From: Alphaproteobacteria bacterium
Lineage (GTDB): Bacteria; Pseudomonadota; Alphaproteobacteria; Micavibrionales; Micavibrionaceae
Assembly: GCA_020443295.1 (NCBI GenBank)
Contig: JAGRIJ010000008.1
Location: 59,371 to 123,370, forward strand
Direction of reading: 5' to 3'
DNA length: 64,000 nt
The notes beneath the pieces are model-generated. The model ran no database searches. It was not told the origin of the DNA and saw nothing but the letters and a program-made list of their open reading frames with translations. This document shows positions 8,401 through 17,827 of this stretch, piece by piece; positions within the stretch are counted from its first letter, which is position 1; each line of letters opens with the position of its first letter. The position numbers and the translations under genes were made by a program.

Positions 8401-9165
8401 ATGGAACAATGGCAAGATCAAGCAATAGTGCTGGCGGCGCGCAGGCATGGCGAAAACGGCGCGGTGATTTCCCTTCTGACCGAAAATTACGGCCGACGCA
8501 GCGGCTACCTCCACGGTGCTTTTTCCGCGCGCAACCGCGGCGCGTTCGAGATCGGCAACATCGTCGACGCGAACTGGCAGGCACGGCTGGAGGAAAATCT
8601 CGGCACGCTGAAACTCGAACTCAAACGGAACGCCGCCGCAAGCTTTCTGAGCGATCCCCTAAAACTTGCCGCGCTGCAATCGGCTTGCGCCCTGTGCGAT
8701 GAAAGCCTGCCCGAGCGCGAAGGCCATCCCGGCCTTTATCGGGGATTCGCCGCCTTGCTGGAAACCTTTCGGGAAGAGATTTGGGCGGCGGCTTACATAA
8801 TATGGGAAATAGCGTTACTCAAGGAGCTGGGATTCTCGCTTGATCTGTCCCGCTGCGCGGCGGGCGGAGATTCGCGCATGCTCGCCTATGTCAGCCCCAA
8901 AACGGGCAGGGCGATCAGCTATATTGCCGGAGAGCCTTATAAATCAAGGCTTTTAAACCTTCCTGCGTTTTTAAAACCAAACGGCGGCCCGGCGGAGGAA
9001 GAAGACATAATCACCGGCCTCACCCTGACCGGTTATTTCCTCGAACACTGGGCCTTCGCGCACCACAGCCACGGAATTCCCGAAGCAAGGCGAAGGTTGC
9101 ACTTGCGTTTTGCCGAGCGTTTTGAGAAAACAGAACACTTGCCGTCCATGCAGGACGCCGGGTAA
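8401..9165 (+). CDS. recO: DNA repair protein RecO
   Basis: 254 residues. RecO helps load RecA on SSB-coated single-stranded DNA in the RecFOR pathway. The N-terminal OB-fold region shows QAIVLAARRHGENGAVISLLT and GRRSGYLHGAFS, and the helical second half has YFLEHW near the C-terminus. ATG 8401 gives the usual family start. An earlier in-frame GTG at 8341 would overlap the divergent nadX-like gene and adds atypical residues. Confidence 0.9.
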   Translation: MEQWQDQAIVLAARRHGENGAVISLLTENYGRRSGYLHGAFSARNRGAFEIGNIVDANWQARLEENLGTLKLELKRNAAASFLSDPLKLAALQSACALCDESLPEREGHPGLYRGFAALLETFREEIWAAAYIIWEIALLKELGFSLDLSRCAAGGDSRMLAYVSPKTGRAISYIAGEPYKSRLLNLPAFLKPNGGPAEEEDIITGLTLTGYFLEHWAFAHHSHGIPEARRRLHLRFAERFEKTEHLPSMQDAG

Positions 9166-9211
9166 TTGCCGTTAACTTTAGTATAAAGCGTGTAAAGACT
9201 GACACCGCACT

Positions 9212-11449
9212 ATGGCCAAGAATAAGAACATAAACCCCGCAGCCGAAATTATCGAACAGCCTTTTGGCGATATTCTCTCCGAGCGCTATCTCTCGTACGC
9301 TCTCTCGACGATCGTCAGCCGTTCGCTGCCCGATGTGCGCGACGGCCTGAAGCCTGTTCATCGCCGTATCCTGTACGCGATGTATAAACTCAGCCTCTGG
9401 CCGGACAAGAAACGCATGAAGTCCGCGAAGGTCGTGGGCGACGTGATGGGGGACTTTCACCCGCACGGTGACAGTGCCATTTATGAAACTATGGTCCGCG
9501 TCGCGCAGGATTTTGCCCAGCGTTACCCGCTGGTGGATGGAATGGGTAACTTCGGAAACATTGATGGCGATAACGCGGCCGCAATGCGTTATACCGAAGC
9601 GCGCCTGACGGATGTCGCGCTCCTGCTCCTCGAAGGCATAGAGGAAAACGCGGTTGATTTTCGCCCGACATACGATGGAAGAAATCAGGAGCCGGTCGTC
9701 CTTCCGGGCGTCTTCCCGAACCTGCTCGCCAACGGTTCCAGCGGGATCGCGGTCGGTATGGCGACCAACATTCCTCCGCACAATGTCGCGGAACTGTGTG
9801 AGGCGATGGAACTGATGCTGGAAAGCGATCCGACGGTCAAGGATCTGATCAAAATCGTCAAAGGTCCGGACTTCCCGACAGGCGGCATTCTGGTCGAAAG
9901 CAGAGAAGAAATTCTCAAGGCCTATGAAACCGGGAAAGGTGCCTTCCGCGTCCGCGCAAAATGGCAGAAAGAAGAACTCAAGCAGGGCGCGTATCAGATT
10001 GTCGTCACCGAAATTCCCTATCTGGTGCAGAAGTCCAAATTGATCGAGCGGATCGCCGATCTGATCCAGACCCGTAAAATCCCGATGCTCGATGACGTGC
10101 GCGATGAAAGCGCGGAAGACGTCCGCTTGATCCTGATACCCAAAAATCGCAACATCGAACCCGAATTACTGATGGAAGCGCTCTACCGCTCCTGCGATCT
10201 TGAATCGCGCTTCAACATGAACCTCAATGTTCTGGAAAGCGGCAAGGTCCCCAAGGTCATGAACCTGAAGGAAGCCCTGCGGAACTGGCTGGATCATCAG
10301 CAGGACGTTCTGATCCGCCGCTCGCAGTTCCAGCTTGAAAAACTGCTCAAGGATATCGAACGCCTTCAGGGCTTCATGCTGATTTACCTGAACGTCGATA
10401 AGGTCATCAAGATTATCCGCTTTGACGATCACCCGAAGGAAAAACTGATTAAGACCTTCAAGCTGACCGAATATCAGGCCGAAGAAATCCTCAACATGCG
10501 CCTGCGCCGCTTGAACAAGCTGCAGGAAATCGAGATCAAGAAGGAACTTGAGGACAAGGAAAAGGAACGCGACCGCCTGGAAAAACTCATCAAGTCCGAA
10601 GCGCGCCAGTGGACCCACATTAAAAAACAGATCGGCGAACTGAAAAAGAAATTCGGAACCGACACCCCTCTGGGCAAGCGCCGCACGAAGATCGGCAAGC
10701 CGCCCGCGCCCATCGCCGTCAACCTGAACGAAGCTATGATCGAAAAGGAACCGGTCACGGTCATCTGCTCCGATAAGGGCTGGATCAGGGGCATGAAAGG
10801 GCACGGCCACAACCCGAAGGACTTCAAGTTCAAGGACGGCGACCGGGGCCGTTTCAATATCGAGGCGCAGACAACCGACAAGATCGTCATCTTCGCCACC
10901 AATGGGCGCTTCTATACGCTGGGCTGCGATAAATTGCCCTCGGCACGCGGCTTCGGCGAACCAGTGCGCCTGATGGTTGATATCCCCAACGACGCCGACA
11001 TAACGGGCATTCTGGTGTTCCAGCCCGGCGGAAAAATTCTGGTGGCCTCCACCGAGGGGCGCGGCTTTATCGTGCCTTCCGACGATGTGCTGGCTCAGAC
11101 CAAGAGCGGAAAGCAGATCCTCAACGTCTCCGGCAAAACCGAAGCGGCCTTATGCCGTTATGTCGAGGAAGGGGACGACCACATCGCCGTCATCGGCAAA
11201 AACCGCAAGATGCTGGTCTTCGAACTGGCTGAGCTTCCCGTCATGAGCCGGGGCAAGGGAGTCCGCCTTCAAAAACTCAAGGAAGGGGGGCTCGCCGATG
11301 CCAAGACTTTCAACTGGGTCAAGGGCCTGACCTTCAAATACGGCACAGGCGAAACGCTGGTCGGTGATCTTAACCCGTGGGTCGGCGCACGCGCCTCCGC
11401 GGGCCGCGTCCCTCCGAACGGTTTCCCGAAGACGAACAAATTCGACTAG
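9212..11449 (+). CDS. parC: DNA topoisomerase IV subunit A
   Basis: 745 residues, close to ParC and shorter than GyrA. The breakage-reunion domain begins with [29 protein letters not shown] and contains [15 protein letters not shown] and the [11 protein letters not shown] stretch with the catalytic Tyr near residue 130. A long charged coiled-coil (about 430-490) precedes a C-terminal beta-pinwheel that is shorter than in gyrase. The GyrA-box QRRGGKG is not seen, which also favours ParC. Its partner parE is in the same window at about 50-52 kb on the minus strand. Confidence 0.95.
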   Translation: MAKNKNINPAAEIIEQPFGDILSERYLSYALSTIVSRSLPDVRDGLKPVHRRILYAMYKLSLWPDKKRMKSAKVVGDVMGDFHPHGDSAIYETMVRVAQDFAQRYPLVDGMGNFGNIDGDNAAAMRYTEARLTDVALLLLEGIEENAVDFRPTYDGRNQEPVVLPGVFPNLLANGSSGIAVGMATNIPPHNVAELCEAMELMLESDPTVKDLIKIVKGPDFPTGGILVESREEILKAYETGKGAFRVRAKWQKEELKQGAYQIVVTEIPYLVQKSKLIERIADLIQTRKIPMLDDVRDESAEDVRLILIPKNRNIEPELLMEALYRSCDLESRFNMNLNVLESGKVPKVMNLKEALRNWLDHQQDVLIRRSQFQLEKLLKDIERLQGFMLIYLNVDKVIKIIRFDDHPKEKLIKTFKLTEYQAEEILNMRLRRLNKLQEIEIKKELEDKEKERDRLEKLIKSEARQWTHIKKQIGELKKKFGTDTPLGKRRTKIGKPPAPIAVNLNEAMIEKEPVTVICSDKGWIRGMKGHGHNPKDFKFKDGDRGRFNIEAQTTDKIVIFATNGRFYTLGCDKLPSARGFGEPVRLMVDIPNDADITGILVFQPGGKILVASTEGRGFIVPSDDVLAQTKSGKQILNVSGKTEAALCRYVEEGDDHIAVIGKNRKMLVFELAELPVMSRGKGVRLQKLKEGGLADAKTFNWVKGLTFKYGTGETLVGDLNPWVGARASAGRVPPNGFPKTNKFD

Positions 11450-11462
11450 GAATAAGCCAGAA

Positions 11463-11488
11463 AAAAGCATCCCCGCGAACGCGGGGAT
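11463..11488 (-). terminator. Terminator downstream of motB, also a REP-like palindrome
   Basis: The perfect inverted repeat ATCCCCGC-GAAC-GCGGGGAT occupies 11469-11488. Read on the minus strand it is followed by GC and then a T-run (the A-run at 11461-11466), which makes it a good terminator for the motA-motB transcript ending at 11526. The same short GC palindrome with a following ATCCA is often dispersed in proteobacterial genomes, so it may also be one copy of a repeat. Confidence 0.7.
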
Positions 11489-11525
11489 CCATCCGCCGCC
11501 CCCAAATTCGTTGTGTTTATAAAAC

Positions 11526-12590
11526 CTAAGGAAACTCCACCGCGCCCGGCGTTTTACGGAACGTCCCGATCGGGTGTTTCGGGCGGGGGCTGCCTGAGTC
11601 CTCCTGCGTATCTTCGCTATCGTCATCGAATTCCTCTCCCGGCGCAGCCTCATCCCCGGTTTCTCCGCTGCCTTCATCGCCGATCGGCTCTTCATCAGGA
11701 GGCAGCGGGTTGGTCAGCTCTTCTTTGAGAAGAATAATGCTGATCCGTCGGTTACGGGGATCGCTGGGATCGTCTGCGATCAACGGCTCCGTATCCGCCT
11801 TGCCCATCACGTTATTCAGACGGTCTGCCGGAAGCTTGGCATCCAGCATCACGCGGCGGCTGGCATTCGCCCGGTCCGCCGAAAGCTCCCAGTTTGTATA
11901 GCTTGCGCCGGACGCGTATTTAACGCTGTCCGTATGCCCGCGGATCGAAATCTCGTTCGGCATGTCCATGACGATTTCAGTAATCTTTTGAAGCAGGGCC
12001 TCCATTTTCGGGAACATCCGCGCGCTGCCGGAGGGAAACATCGGCTCTCCCTCCTGATCGACGATCTGGATGCGCAGTCCTTCCGGCGTCATGTCGATAA
12101 TCAAATTCTTGGCCAGCTTGGCCAGCTCGGGATCTTTTTGAATCGCCTGTTTCAGCTTCTGTTCGGCGTCCTTGAACCTCTTCTTTTCCTCTTTCTCTCG
12201 GGCAATTTCCTTGGCGGATTTTTGGGCGACTTTGGACTGACTGTCCGTACCGCGCAACCGCTCTTTGTTGATCTGCTGCGGGGTAAGGGGATTCTGCATA
12301 TTCGCCATCGCCCCTTGTGGCGACATGGTCAGCCCGCCCATGACCCCGCCGGCCCCGCTGGTATCCTTGGAGACTTTCGGGTGCGTGGGATCGAAGTAAT
12401 TGGAGATTGCGTTCTTCTGCTCGTCCGTAGCGACGTTTAGAAGCCAGAGCAGCAAAAAGAACGCCATCATCGCTGTCACGAAGTCGGCGTACGCCACCTT
12501 CCACGCGCCACCATGATGGCCGCCGCCCTTGACGATTTTCTTGACGACAATCGGCTGTGATTTTTCCTTATCTTTAGCCGCATCGGCCAC
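11526..12590 (-). CDS. motB: Flagellar motor stator protein MotB
   Basis: 354 residues. After a basic cytoplasmic N-terminus with KKIVKGGGHHGGAWKVAYADF comes the single membrane segment (about 30-50) carrying the Asp of YADFVTAMMAFF needed for ion flow. The periplasmic half (about 185-275) is an OmpA-like peptidoglycan-binding domain (IRGHTDSVKY, LSADRANASRRVML). The C-terminal 75 residues are unusually acidic and Pro-rich. The start is GTG with AGAGGA seven bases upstream. It lies 28 bases downstream of motA in one operon and is followed by a terminator. Confidence 0.95.
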   Translation of the reverse strand: MADAAKDKEKSQPIVVKKIVKGGGHHGGAWKVAYADFVTAMMAFFLLLWLLNVATDEQKNAISNYFDPTHPKVSKDTSGAGGVMGGLTMSPQGAMANMQNPLTPQQINKERLRGTDSQSKVAQKSAKEIAREKEEKKRFKDAEQKLKQAIQKDPELAKLAKNLIIDMTPEGLRIQIVDQEGEPMFPSGSARMFPKMEALLQKITEIVMDMPNEISIRGHTDSVKYASGASYTNWELSADRANASRRVMLDAKLPADRLNNVMGKADTEPLIADDPSDPRNRRISIILLKEELTNPLPPDEEPIGDEGSGETGDEAAPGEEFDDDSEDTQEDSGSPRPKHPIGTFRKTPGAVEFP

Positions 12591-12618
12591 GGCGCGGTCC
12601 TCTCATGACTATCAGGCG

Positions 12619-13503
12619 CTAAAACGCCGGCGTTTCATTTAGTTTGGCTTCCAGTTCGGCAAAGTCCGGCTGTACGTCGTGGGGCAGAAGCTTGCGCGGA
12701 AACTCCACCGCAACTTGCGGGGCAGCCCCGTTGAGGAATGCAATGATTCCGGTCTTGATACACTTGTAATAGGTAATTTCGGTTTCGGCTTTTGCGGTCA
12801 TCGCTGACGCGATCGGCGCGACAAACGCATAGGATAACCAGACTCCGAGGAAGGTACCCACCAGCGCCCCGCCGATCAGGTGCCCGAGAACTTCCGGCGG
12901 CTCGGAGATCGACGCCATGGTTTTGATAACGCCAAGAACCGCTGCAACAATGCCCAGCGCCGGAATACCGTCAGCCATGGCCTGCACCGCATGTCCGGGA
13001 TGCGCCTCATGATGCGCGATGACTTCAATCTCCGCATCCATCAGGGCCTCAAGCTGGAATGGGTTCTCGTTCCCCAAGGAGATGATCCGCAGATAATCGC
13101 AAAAAAACGTAATCGCATGATGATTGTGATGAAATGTTGGAAAAGTCTTGAACATCTCGCTTTCTTCAGGGTTTTCGATATGCTGCTCGATCGCCAGCCA
13201 GCCCTTGGATCGTGCAAGTTTGAATACGGCATACATCATGCACAGGAGTTCCGTGTAATCGTCCTTGGAATAAGCCGCAGGCTTGGCCAGCGCGCTCATA
13301 TACCGCCCGGCGCCCTTGATAACGTCCATTGAATTCGCGATCAGAAAAGCGCTAAGCGCACAGCCCATGATAATCACGAACTCCCCGGGCGCTGCAGGAA
13401 TAATCGCCCCGGTCAGAAGATGCATGGCCTTCTCGAACCCGGCGGCCAGGACAAGCCCGCCAAAGGTACAAAGAAGAACAAGAATCAGGCCGACAAACTT
13501 CAT
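12619..13503 (-). CDS. motA: Flagellar motor stator protein MotA
   Basis: About 294 residues from ATG 13503; an in-frame TTG at 13515 adds four residues. Four hydrophobic segments surround a large cytoplasmic loop. The PALGIVAAVLGVIKTM and GTFLGVWLSYAFVAPIA regions match the third and fourth membrane helices of MotA. With MotB it forms the ion-conducting stator that drives flagellar rotation. The flagellar structural genes are not in the window apart from fliL at 21.7 kb. Confidence 0.95.
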   Translation of the reverse strand: MKFVGLILVLLCTFGGLVLAAGFEKAMHLLTGAIIPAAPGEFVIIMGCALSAFLIANSMDVIKGAGRYMSALAKPAAYSKDDYTELLCMMYAVFKLARSKGWLAIEQHIENPEESEMFKTFPTFHHNHHAITFFCDYLRIISLGNENPFQLEALMDAEIEVIAHHEAHPGHAVQAMADGIPALGIVAAVLGVIKTMASISEPPEVLGHLIGGALVGTFLGVWLSYAFVAPIASAMTAKAETEITYYKCIKTGIIAFLNGAAPQVAVEFPRKLLPHDVQPDFAELEAKLNETPAF

Positions 13504-13669
13504 GGCTGAATACAATTAACGCGGTTGAGGAGAACGGAACGCAGTGACACGCAGAAAAGGGCGAACAGACGAAACCTTCGCCATCATGCCGAGACCTATT
13601 CAGTGTCGATATTTTTACGCTGCGATGCAAGAGTGAGCAGCATACACAGAGAAGTTTTAGGCAGCTTAT

Positions 13670-14680
13670 TTATTCAGATTTATTCAAAAGCCGTGCGGCA
13701 TCGACGGCGCCATATGTAAAAATTCCATCCGCGCCGGCGCGTTTAAAGGCGCTCAGGCTCTCCATAAGCGTGGACGCGTAATCCAGCCAGCCTTCTTCCG
13801 AAGCGGCGCGCAACATCGCGTATTCTCCGCTAACATGATAAGCGAAAGTAGGCACGCTAAAAGCGTCTTTCACACGACGGATGATATCCAGATACGGCAA
13901 GCCGGGCTTGACCATGACCATATCCGCGCCTTCGGCGAGATCAAGCGCGACTTCGCGAATCGCCTCATTCGTATTGCCCGGGTTCATCTGGTATGTTTTT
14001 TTATCTCCGCTCAGGCAGCCGGCAGACTGAACGGCATCCCTGAACGGCCCGTAAAAGGCCGAGGCATACTTCGCTGCATACGAAAGAATGATCGTGTCCG
14101 GATACCCGGCTTTGTCCAGGGCCGCCCGGATTGCGCCGATCCGCCCGTCCATCATATCCGAGGGGGCGATGACGTCGGCCCCGGCCTGCGCCTGAACAAC
14201 GGCCTGACGGCACAGAACCTCAACCGTATCGTCGTTAAGGACCACATCCCCTTTGAGAAGTCCGTCATGCCCGTGGCTGGTATAAGGGTCAAGCGCCACG
14301 TCCGTAATGACACCGATCTCAGGGACGTTCTTTTTAATGGCATAGACGGCACGGCAGATCAGGTTCTCGGAATTGCACGCTTCCCGCCCGTCAGGCGTTT
14401 TCTTGGCGGAGGGGGTTATAGGAAAAAGAGCCACCGCAGGAATCCCCAGATCGCGGGCTTCCTTAATGGCCTCGATCGCCAGGTCCGCACTCAAGCGCTG
14501 AACCCCCGGCATAGAGGGCACATCTTCGCGATTTCCGCTGCCTTCAAGGATAAATATCGGCCAGATGAGGTCAGTTACGGAAATTCTCGTTTCCTGGACA
14601 AGCTCACGAATCCAGGGGCTGGCGCGCAGCCTTCTCAGCCGAATTGCGGGAAACTGGGAAAAATAAGGTGAATTTTGCAT
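13670..14680 (-). CDS. hemB: Delta-aminolevulinic acid dehydratase (porphobilinogen synthase)
   Basis: 336 residues. It joins two 5-aminolevulinate molecules into porphobilinogen for haem. The Schiff-base lysines are in SYAAKYASAFYGPFRDA (near 210) and MVKPGLPYLDI (near 260); SPSDMMDGRIGAIR is also present. The metal loop reads DVALDPYTSHGHDG: the three zinc cysteines of the E. coli-type enzyme are replaced by Ala, Asp and Asp, as in the magnesium-dependent enzymes of Pseudomonas and many alphaproteobacteria. It is divergent from the ldtR-like regulator across a 150-base AT-rich spacer. Confidence 0.96.
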   Translation of the reverse strand: MQNSPYFSQFPAIRLRRLRASPWIRELVQETRISVTDLIWPIFILEGSGNREDVPSMPGVQRLSADLAIEAIKEARDLGIPAVALFPITPSAKKTPDGREACNSENLICRAVYAIKKNVPEIGVITDVALDPYTSHGHDGLLKGDVVLNDDTVEVLCRQAVVQAQAGADVIAPSDMMDGRIGAIRAALDKAGYPDTIILSYAAKYASAFYGPFRDAVQSAGCLSGDKKTYQMNPGNTNEAIREVALDLAEGADMVMVKPGLPYLDIIRRVKDAFSVPTFAYHVSGEYAMLRAASEEGWLDYASTLMESLSAFKRAGADGIFTYGAVDAARLLNKSE

Positions 14681-14828
14681 GCCTTTTACATTTTTTTAAA
14701 CCAAAAGCATTAAAAATTATCTTTGTGGTTTGATCAATTGTTATTATCATCTGCGCACTTTAAGATATATCAGAGTAAGATCACACTGCACTGGGCTGTT
14801 TTAAGGTCAACAAGACAAGAGAGAAATC

Positions 14829-15287
14829 GTGACGACACCGTATTACGAAGCCATTCAGCTGATCGAGCGCCTGCACCGTCATTTTCTTGACGTGCTGAAA
14901 GTTGAACTCGACAAACGCGGCATACAGGATATTAACAACGTCCAGAGCATGATCCTATATAACGTCGGCGAGGAGGAAATGACGGTCGGTGAACTCACCA
15001 TCCGCGGTTATTATCTCGGCTCTAACGTTTCCTACAACGTGAAGAAAATGGTGGAGAACGGATATCTCGTTCAGGAGCGGTCCGTCCATGACAAGCGCTC
15101 CATTCGTGTACGCCTGTCAGACAAGGGAACGGATCTGCGGAACATGATCTCTGATATGTTCAAACGCCATGAAACCACTCTTGATGGAACGGATATCACC
15201 CCACAGCATCTGATCGAACTGAACAAGACTCTCAAGATGCTTGAGCGTTTCTGGGCGCACCAGACGAACTTCTCCGGCGGGTTCTAA
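14829..15287 (+). CDS. MarR/winged-helix regulator, LdtR-like
   Basis: 152 residues with a GTG start, GACAAGAGAG upstream. It has a winged-helix MarR-type fold: the recognition region is near VGELTIRGYYLGSNVSYNVKKMV, followed by a wing with ERSVHDKRSIRVRLSDKG. This form, placed divergently from hemB, is widespread in alphaproteobacteria and includes LdtR, described in Liberibacter and Sinorhizobium as a regulator of L,D-transpeptidase genes. An L,D-transpeptidase is present in this window about 10 kb away, but a regulatory link here is only inferred. Confidence 0.82.
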   Translation: MTTPYYEAIQLIERLHRHFLDVLKVELDKRGIQDINNVQSMILYNVGEEEMTVGELTIRGYYLGSNVSYNVKKMVENGYLVQERSVHDKRSIRVRLSDKGTDLRNMISDMFKRHETTLDGTDITPQHLIELNKTLKMLERFWAHQTNFSGGF

Positions 15288-15302
15288 AACCCCTCAGTTC
15301 CG

Positions 15303-15503
15303 ATGTCAAAAGATCTTCTCCACGGGCGCGAAATCATCATCGAGTTTCGCCCGGTAGGGGCCGTGGTCAAGGTGTCCGCGATGGACACGCAGAGCCTGAC
15401 CGAAATCTCCGTTCAGGGCCCCGCCTCCGCGGGGGAGGAAATCCTTAAGCGCAATGCCCTCAAACGCCTTGAATACGTCCTGAAAAAGAAAGGATTGATT
15501 TAA
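15303..15503 (+). CDS. Small conserved protein, DUF6898-like
   Basis: 66 residues. I recognise the pattern GREIIIEFRPVGAVVKVSAMD followed by EISVQGP and a C-terminal KRNALKRLEYVLKKKG helix as a small protein commonly found just upstream of rpiB-glyA in alphaproteobacteria. No catalytic motif is visible and no function is known to me. It starts 15 bases after the regulator stop and ends 28 bases before rpiB, so it likely belongs to this transcript. Confidence 0.7.
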   Translation: MSKDLLHGREIIIEFRPVGAVVKVSAMDTQSLTEISVQGPASAGEEILKRNALKRLEYVLKKKGLI

Positions 15504-15531
15504 AGGCGGCCGGACCACTATATATGGGGGC

Positions 15532-15969
15532 ATGAAAACAAAGATAGCCATAGGCTCCGACCACGCGGGCTACCACCTCAAGGAAGCCATAAAAGCCAAA
15601 TTTTCCAATGATTATCAATGGTTGGATGTCGGAGCGAACACAACGGATTCGGTCGATTATCCCGATTTTGGCGCAGCCGTAGCGAAAAAGATCATCGAAG
15701 GAGAGGCCGAAAAGGGCATTGTCATCTGCGGCTCCGGCATCGGTATATCGATCGCCGCCAACCGCTTCCCGCAAATACGCGCGGCCCTTTGCACCGATTC
15801 GACCATGGCGCGCCTCTCCCGCCAGCATAACGATGCGAATATCGTCGCCCTTGGCGAGCGCCTCACCGGGGCCGAGATTGCGTTCGATATTGTTGAAACC
15901 TTTATGAAAACGTCCTATGAAGGAGGACGCCACGACAAGCGCGTCACGAAATTATCGCAACTGTGTTGA
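15532..15969 (+). CDS. rpiB: Ribose-5-phosphate isomerase B
   Basis: 145 residues. It interconverts ribose 5-phosphate and ribulose 5-phosphate. Motifs include IGSDHAGYHLKEAIK at the N-terminus, DYPDFGAAVA near 45, the GIVICGSGIGISIAANRF loop with the catalytic Cys near 65, and ARLSRQHNDANIVALGERL near 105. A GGGGG ribosome site lies just upstream of ATG. It feeds ribulose 5-phosphate toward the DHBP step catalysed by RibB, encoded downstream in the same run. Confidence 0.94.
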   Translation: MKTKIAIGSDHAGYHLKEAIKAKFSNDYQWLDVGANTTDSVDYPDFGAAVAKKIIEGEAEKGIVICGSGIGISIAANRFPQIRAALCTDSTMARLSRQHNDANIVALGERLTGAEIAFDIVETFMKTSYEGGRHDKRVTKLSQLC

Positions 15970-15999
15970 GTAAACCGGATTGAAAGGAAACAGGATCAA

Positions 16000-17310
16000 A
16001 TGGCAAATGCGGCAGTAAAAGCTTCAGGAGATTTCGGCGGATTTTTTACCGAGGATCTGGAATCGGCGGACAAGGATGTTTTCGACGCCATTCAGGATGA
16101 ACTCAAGCGCCAGCAAAATCAGATCGAATTGATCGCCTCGGAAAACATTGTTTCCCGCGCTGTTCTTCAGGCGCAAGGCTCCGTCCTGACCAATAAATAC
16201 GCCGAAGGCTATCCGGGCCGCCGCTATTACGGCGGATGCGAATTTGTGGACGTCGTGGAGGATATCGCCCGCGACCGCGCCAAGCAGCTCTTCGGTGCGA
16301 AATACGCAAACGTGCAGCCCAATTCCGGCTCGCAGGCCAACCAGGGCGTCATGATGGCGCTGCTACAGCCCGGCGACACGATCCTCGGCATGGCGCTGGC
16401 CTCCGGCGGTCACCTCACACACGGTGCGGCGCCCAACCAGTCCGGTAAGTGGTTTAACGCCATCCAGTACGGCGTGAGAAAAGACGATGCCTTGCTCGAC
16501 TATGATGAAGTTGAGTCGCTGGCCAAAGAACATAAGCCCAAAATGATCATCGCGGGCGCCTCGGCTTACCCGCGCCAGATCGATTTCAAACGCTTCCGCA
16601 AAATCGCGGACTCGATCGGCGCCTATCTGTTCGTGGACATGGCGCACTATGCGGGCCTGATTGCCGGCGGCGTATACGAAAGCCCCGTCCCCCACGCGCA
16701 CGTCACGACGACGACGACCCACAAGACCCTGCGCGGTCCGCGCGGCGGCATGATCCTGACCGATGATCTGGAGATTTTCAAAAAGCTGAATTCCGCCATC
16801 TTCCCCGGTATTCAGGGCGGCCCGCTGATGCATGTTATTGCTGGTAAAGCAGTCTGTTACGGCGAGGCCTTAAAACCGGACTTCAAGCTTTATGCAAAAG
16901 CCGTTCTGGACAATGCCCGCGCGTTGGCCGAAACGCTCAAGACCGGCGGCGTGGATATCGTCTCCGGCGGAACCGACAGCCATATCGTGCTCGTCGACCT
17001 GCGTCCGAAGGGCCTGACGGGAACCGTCGTTGAAAAAGCTCTCGAACATGCAGGCATGACCTGTAATAAGAACGCCGTCCCGTATGATCCCGAGCCGCCG
17101 ATGGTCACATCCGGCGTGCGTCTGGGAACTCCGGCGGCCACAAGCCGCGGCTTCGGCCTGGCGGAATGGAAGCAGGTCGGGGAGATGATCACTGAAGTTC
17201 TGAACGGCCTGAAAGCTAACGGCCCCGAGGGGAACGAAGCAGTCGAAAAAGCCGTGAAGAAAAAAGTCGAAGCGCTTTGCTCTAAATTCCCGATTTATCC
17301 GAAGGAATAA
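16000..17310 (+). CDS. glyA: Serine hydroxymethyltransferase
   Basis: 436 residues. This PLP enzyme interconverts serine and glycine and charges tetrahydrofolate with a one-carbon unit. The signature [32 protein letters not shown], and the PLP-lysine motif [14 protein letters not shown] (near residue 245) are all present. AGGA lies about ten bases ahead of ATG. The order rpiB-glyA-nrdR-ribD is conserved in alphaproteobacteria. Confidence 0.97.
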   Translation: MANAAVKASGDFGGFFTEDLESADKDVFDAIQDELKRQQNQIELIASENIVSRAVLQAQGSVLTNKYAEGYPGRRYYGGCEFVDVVEDIARDRAKQLFGAKYANVQPNSGSQANQGVMMALLQPGDTILGMALASGGHLTHGAAPNQSGKWFNAIQYGVRKDDALLDYDEVESLAKEHKPKMIIAGASAYPRQIDFKRFRKIADSIGAYLFVDMAHYAGLIAGGVYESPVPHAHVTTTTTHKTLRGPRGGMILTDDLEIFKKLNSAIFPGIQGGPLMHVIAGKAVCYGEALKPDFKLYAKAVLDNARALAETLKTGGVDIVSGGTDSHIVLVDLRPKGLTGTVVEKALEHAGMTCNKNAVPYDPEPPMVTSGVRLGTPAATSRGFGLAEWKQVGEMITEVLNGLKANGPEGNEAVEKAVKKKVEALCSKFPIYPKE

Positions 17311-17336
17311 GGAGCAGGCAGGAAAGGGGAGGCTGA

Positions 17337-17825
17337 ATGCGCTGCCCGTTTTGCGGAAATGAGGAAACTCAGGTAAAGGACTCGCGCCCCAGCGAGGATA
17401 ACGCGGCCATCCGCCGACGTCGCTCTTGCCCGGAATGCGGCCAGCGCTTCACGACCTTCGAACGCGTCCAGCTCCGTGAAATGACGGTGGTCAAGGCGGG
17501 CAACCGCCGCCAGCCCTTTGACCGCGACAAGATCATCCGCTCCATGCAGGTTGCTCTCCGTAAGCGTCCTGTGGAAATCGAGGAAATCGAACAGGCTGCC
17601 AACAAGATCGTTCGGTATCTTGAATCGCAGGGTGAAACAGAAGTCGCTTCGGAAACCATCGGGGAACAGGTCATGAAGGCCCTGATCGAACTGGACGTTG
17701 TGGGCTATATCCGTTTTGCTTCGGTCTACAAGGATTTCCGCAAACCTGAAGACTTCAATGCTTTTCTGGACGAACTCAAGCGTCTGGATATGCAACCCAG
17801 GCAGCCCCGCAAAAAGGCTTCGTAA
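17337..17825 (+). CDS. nrdR: Transcriptional repressor NrdR
   Basis: 162 residues. NrdR represses ribonucleotide reductase genes in response to ATP/dATP. The N-terminal zinc ribbon has CPFCGNEE and CPECGQRF as the two Cys pairs, followed by the ATP-cone ([20 protein letters not shown] to about residue 140). GGGGAGG lies six bases ahead of the ATG. Only two bases separate its stop from ribD. Confidence 0.96.
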   Translation: MRCPFCGNEETQVKDSRPSEDNAAIRRRRSCPECGQRFTTFERVQLREMTVVKAGNRRQPFDRDKIIRSMQVALRKRPVEIEEIEQAANKIVRYLESQGETEVASETIGEQVMKALIELDVVGYIRFASVYKDFRKPEDFNAFLDELKRLDMQPRQPRKKAS

Positions 17826-17827
17826 CC

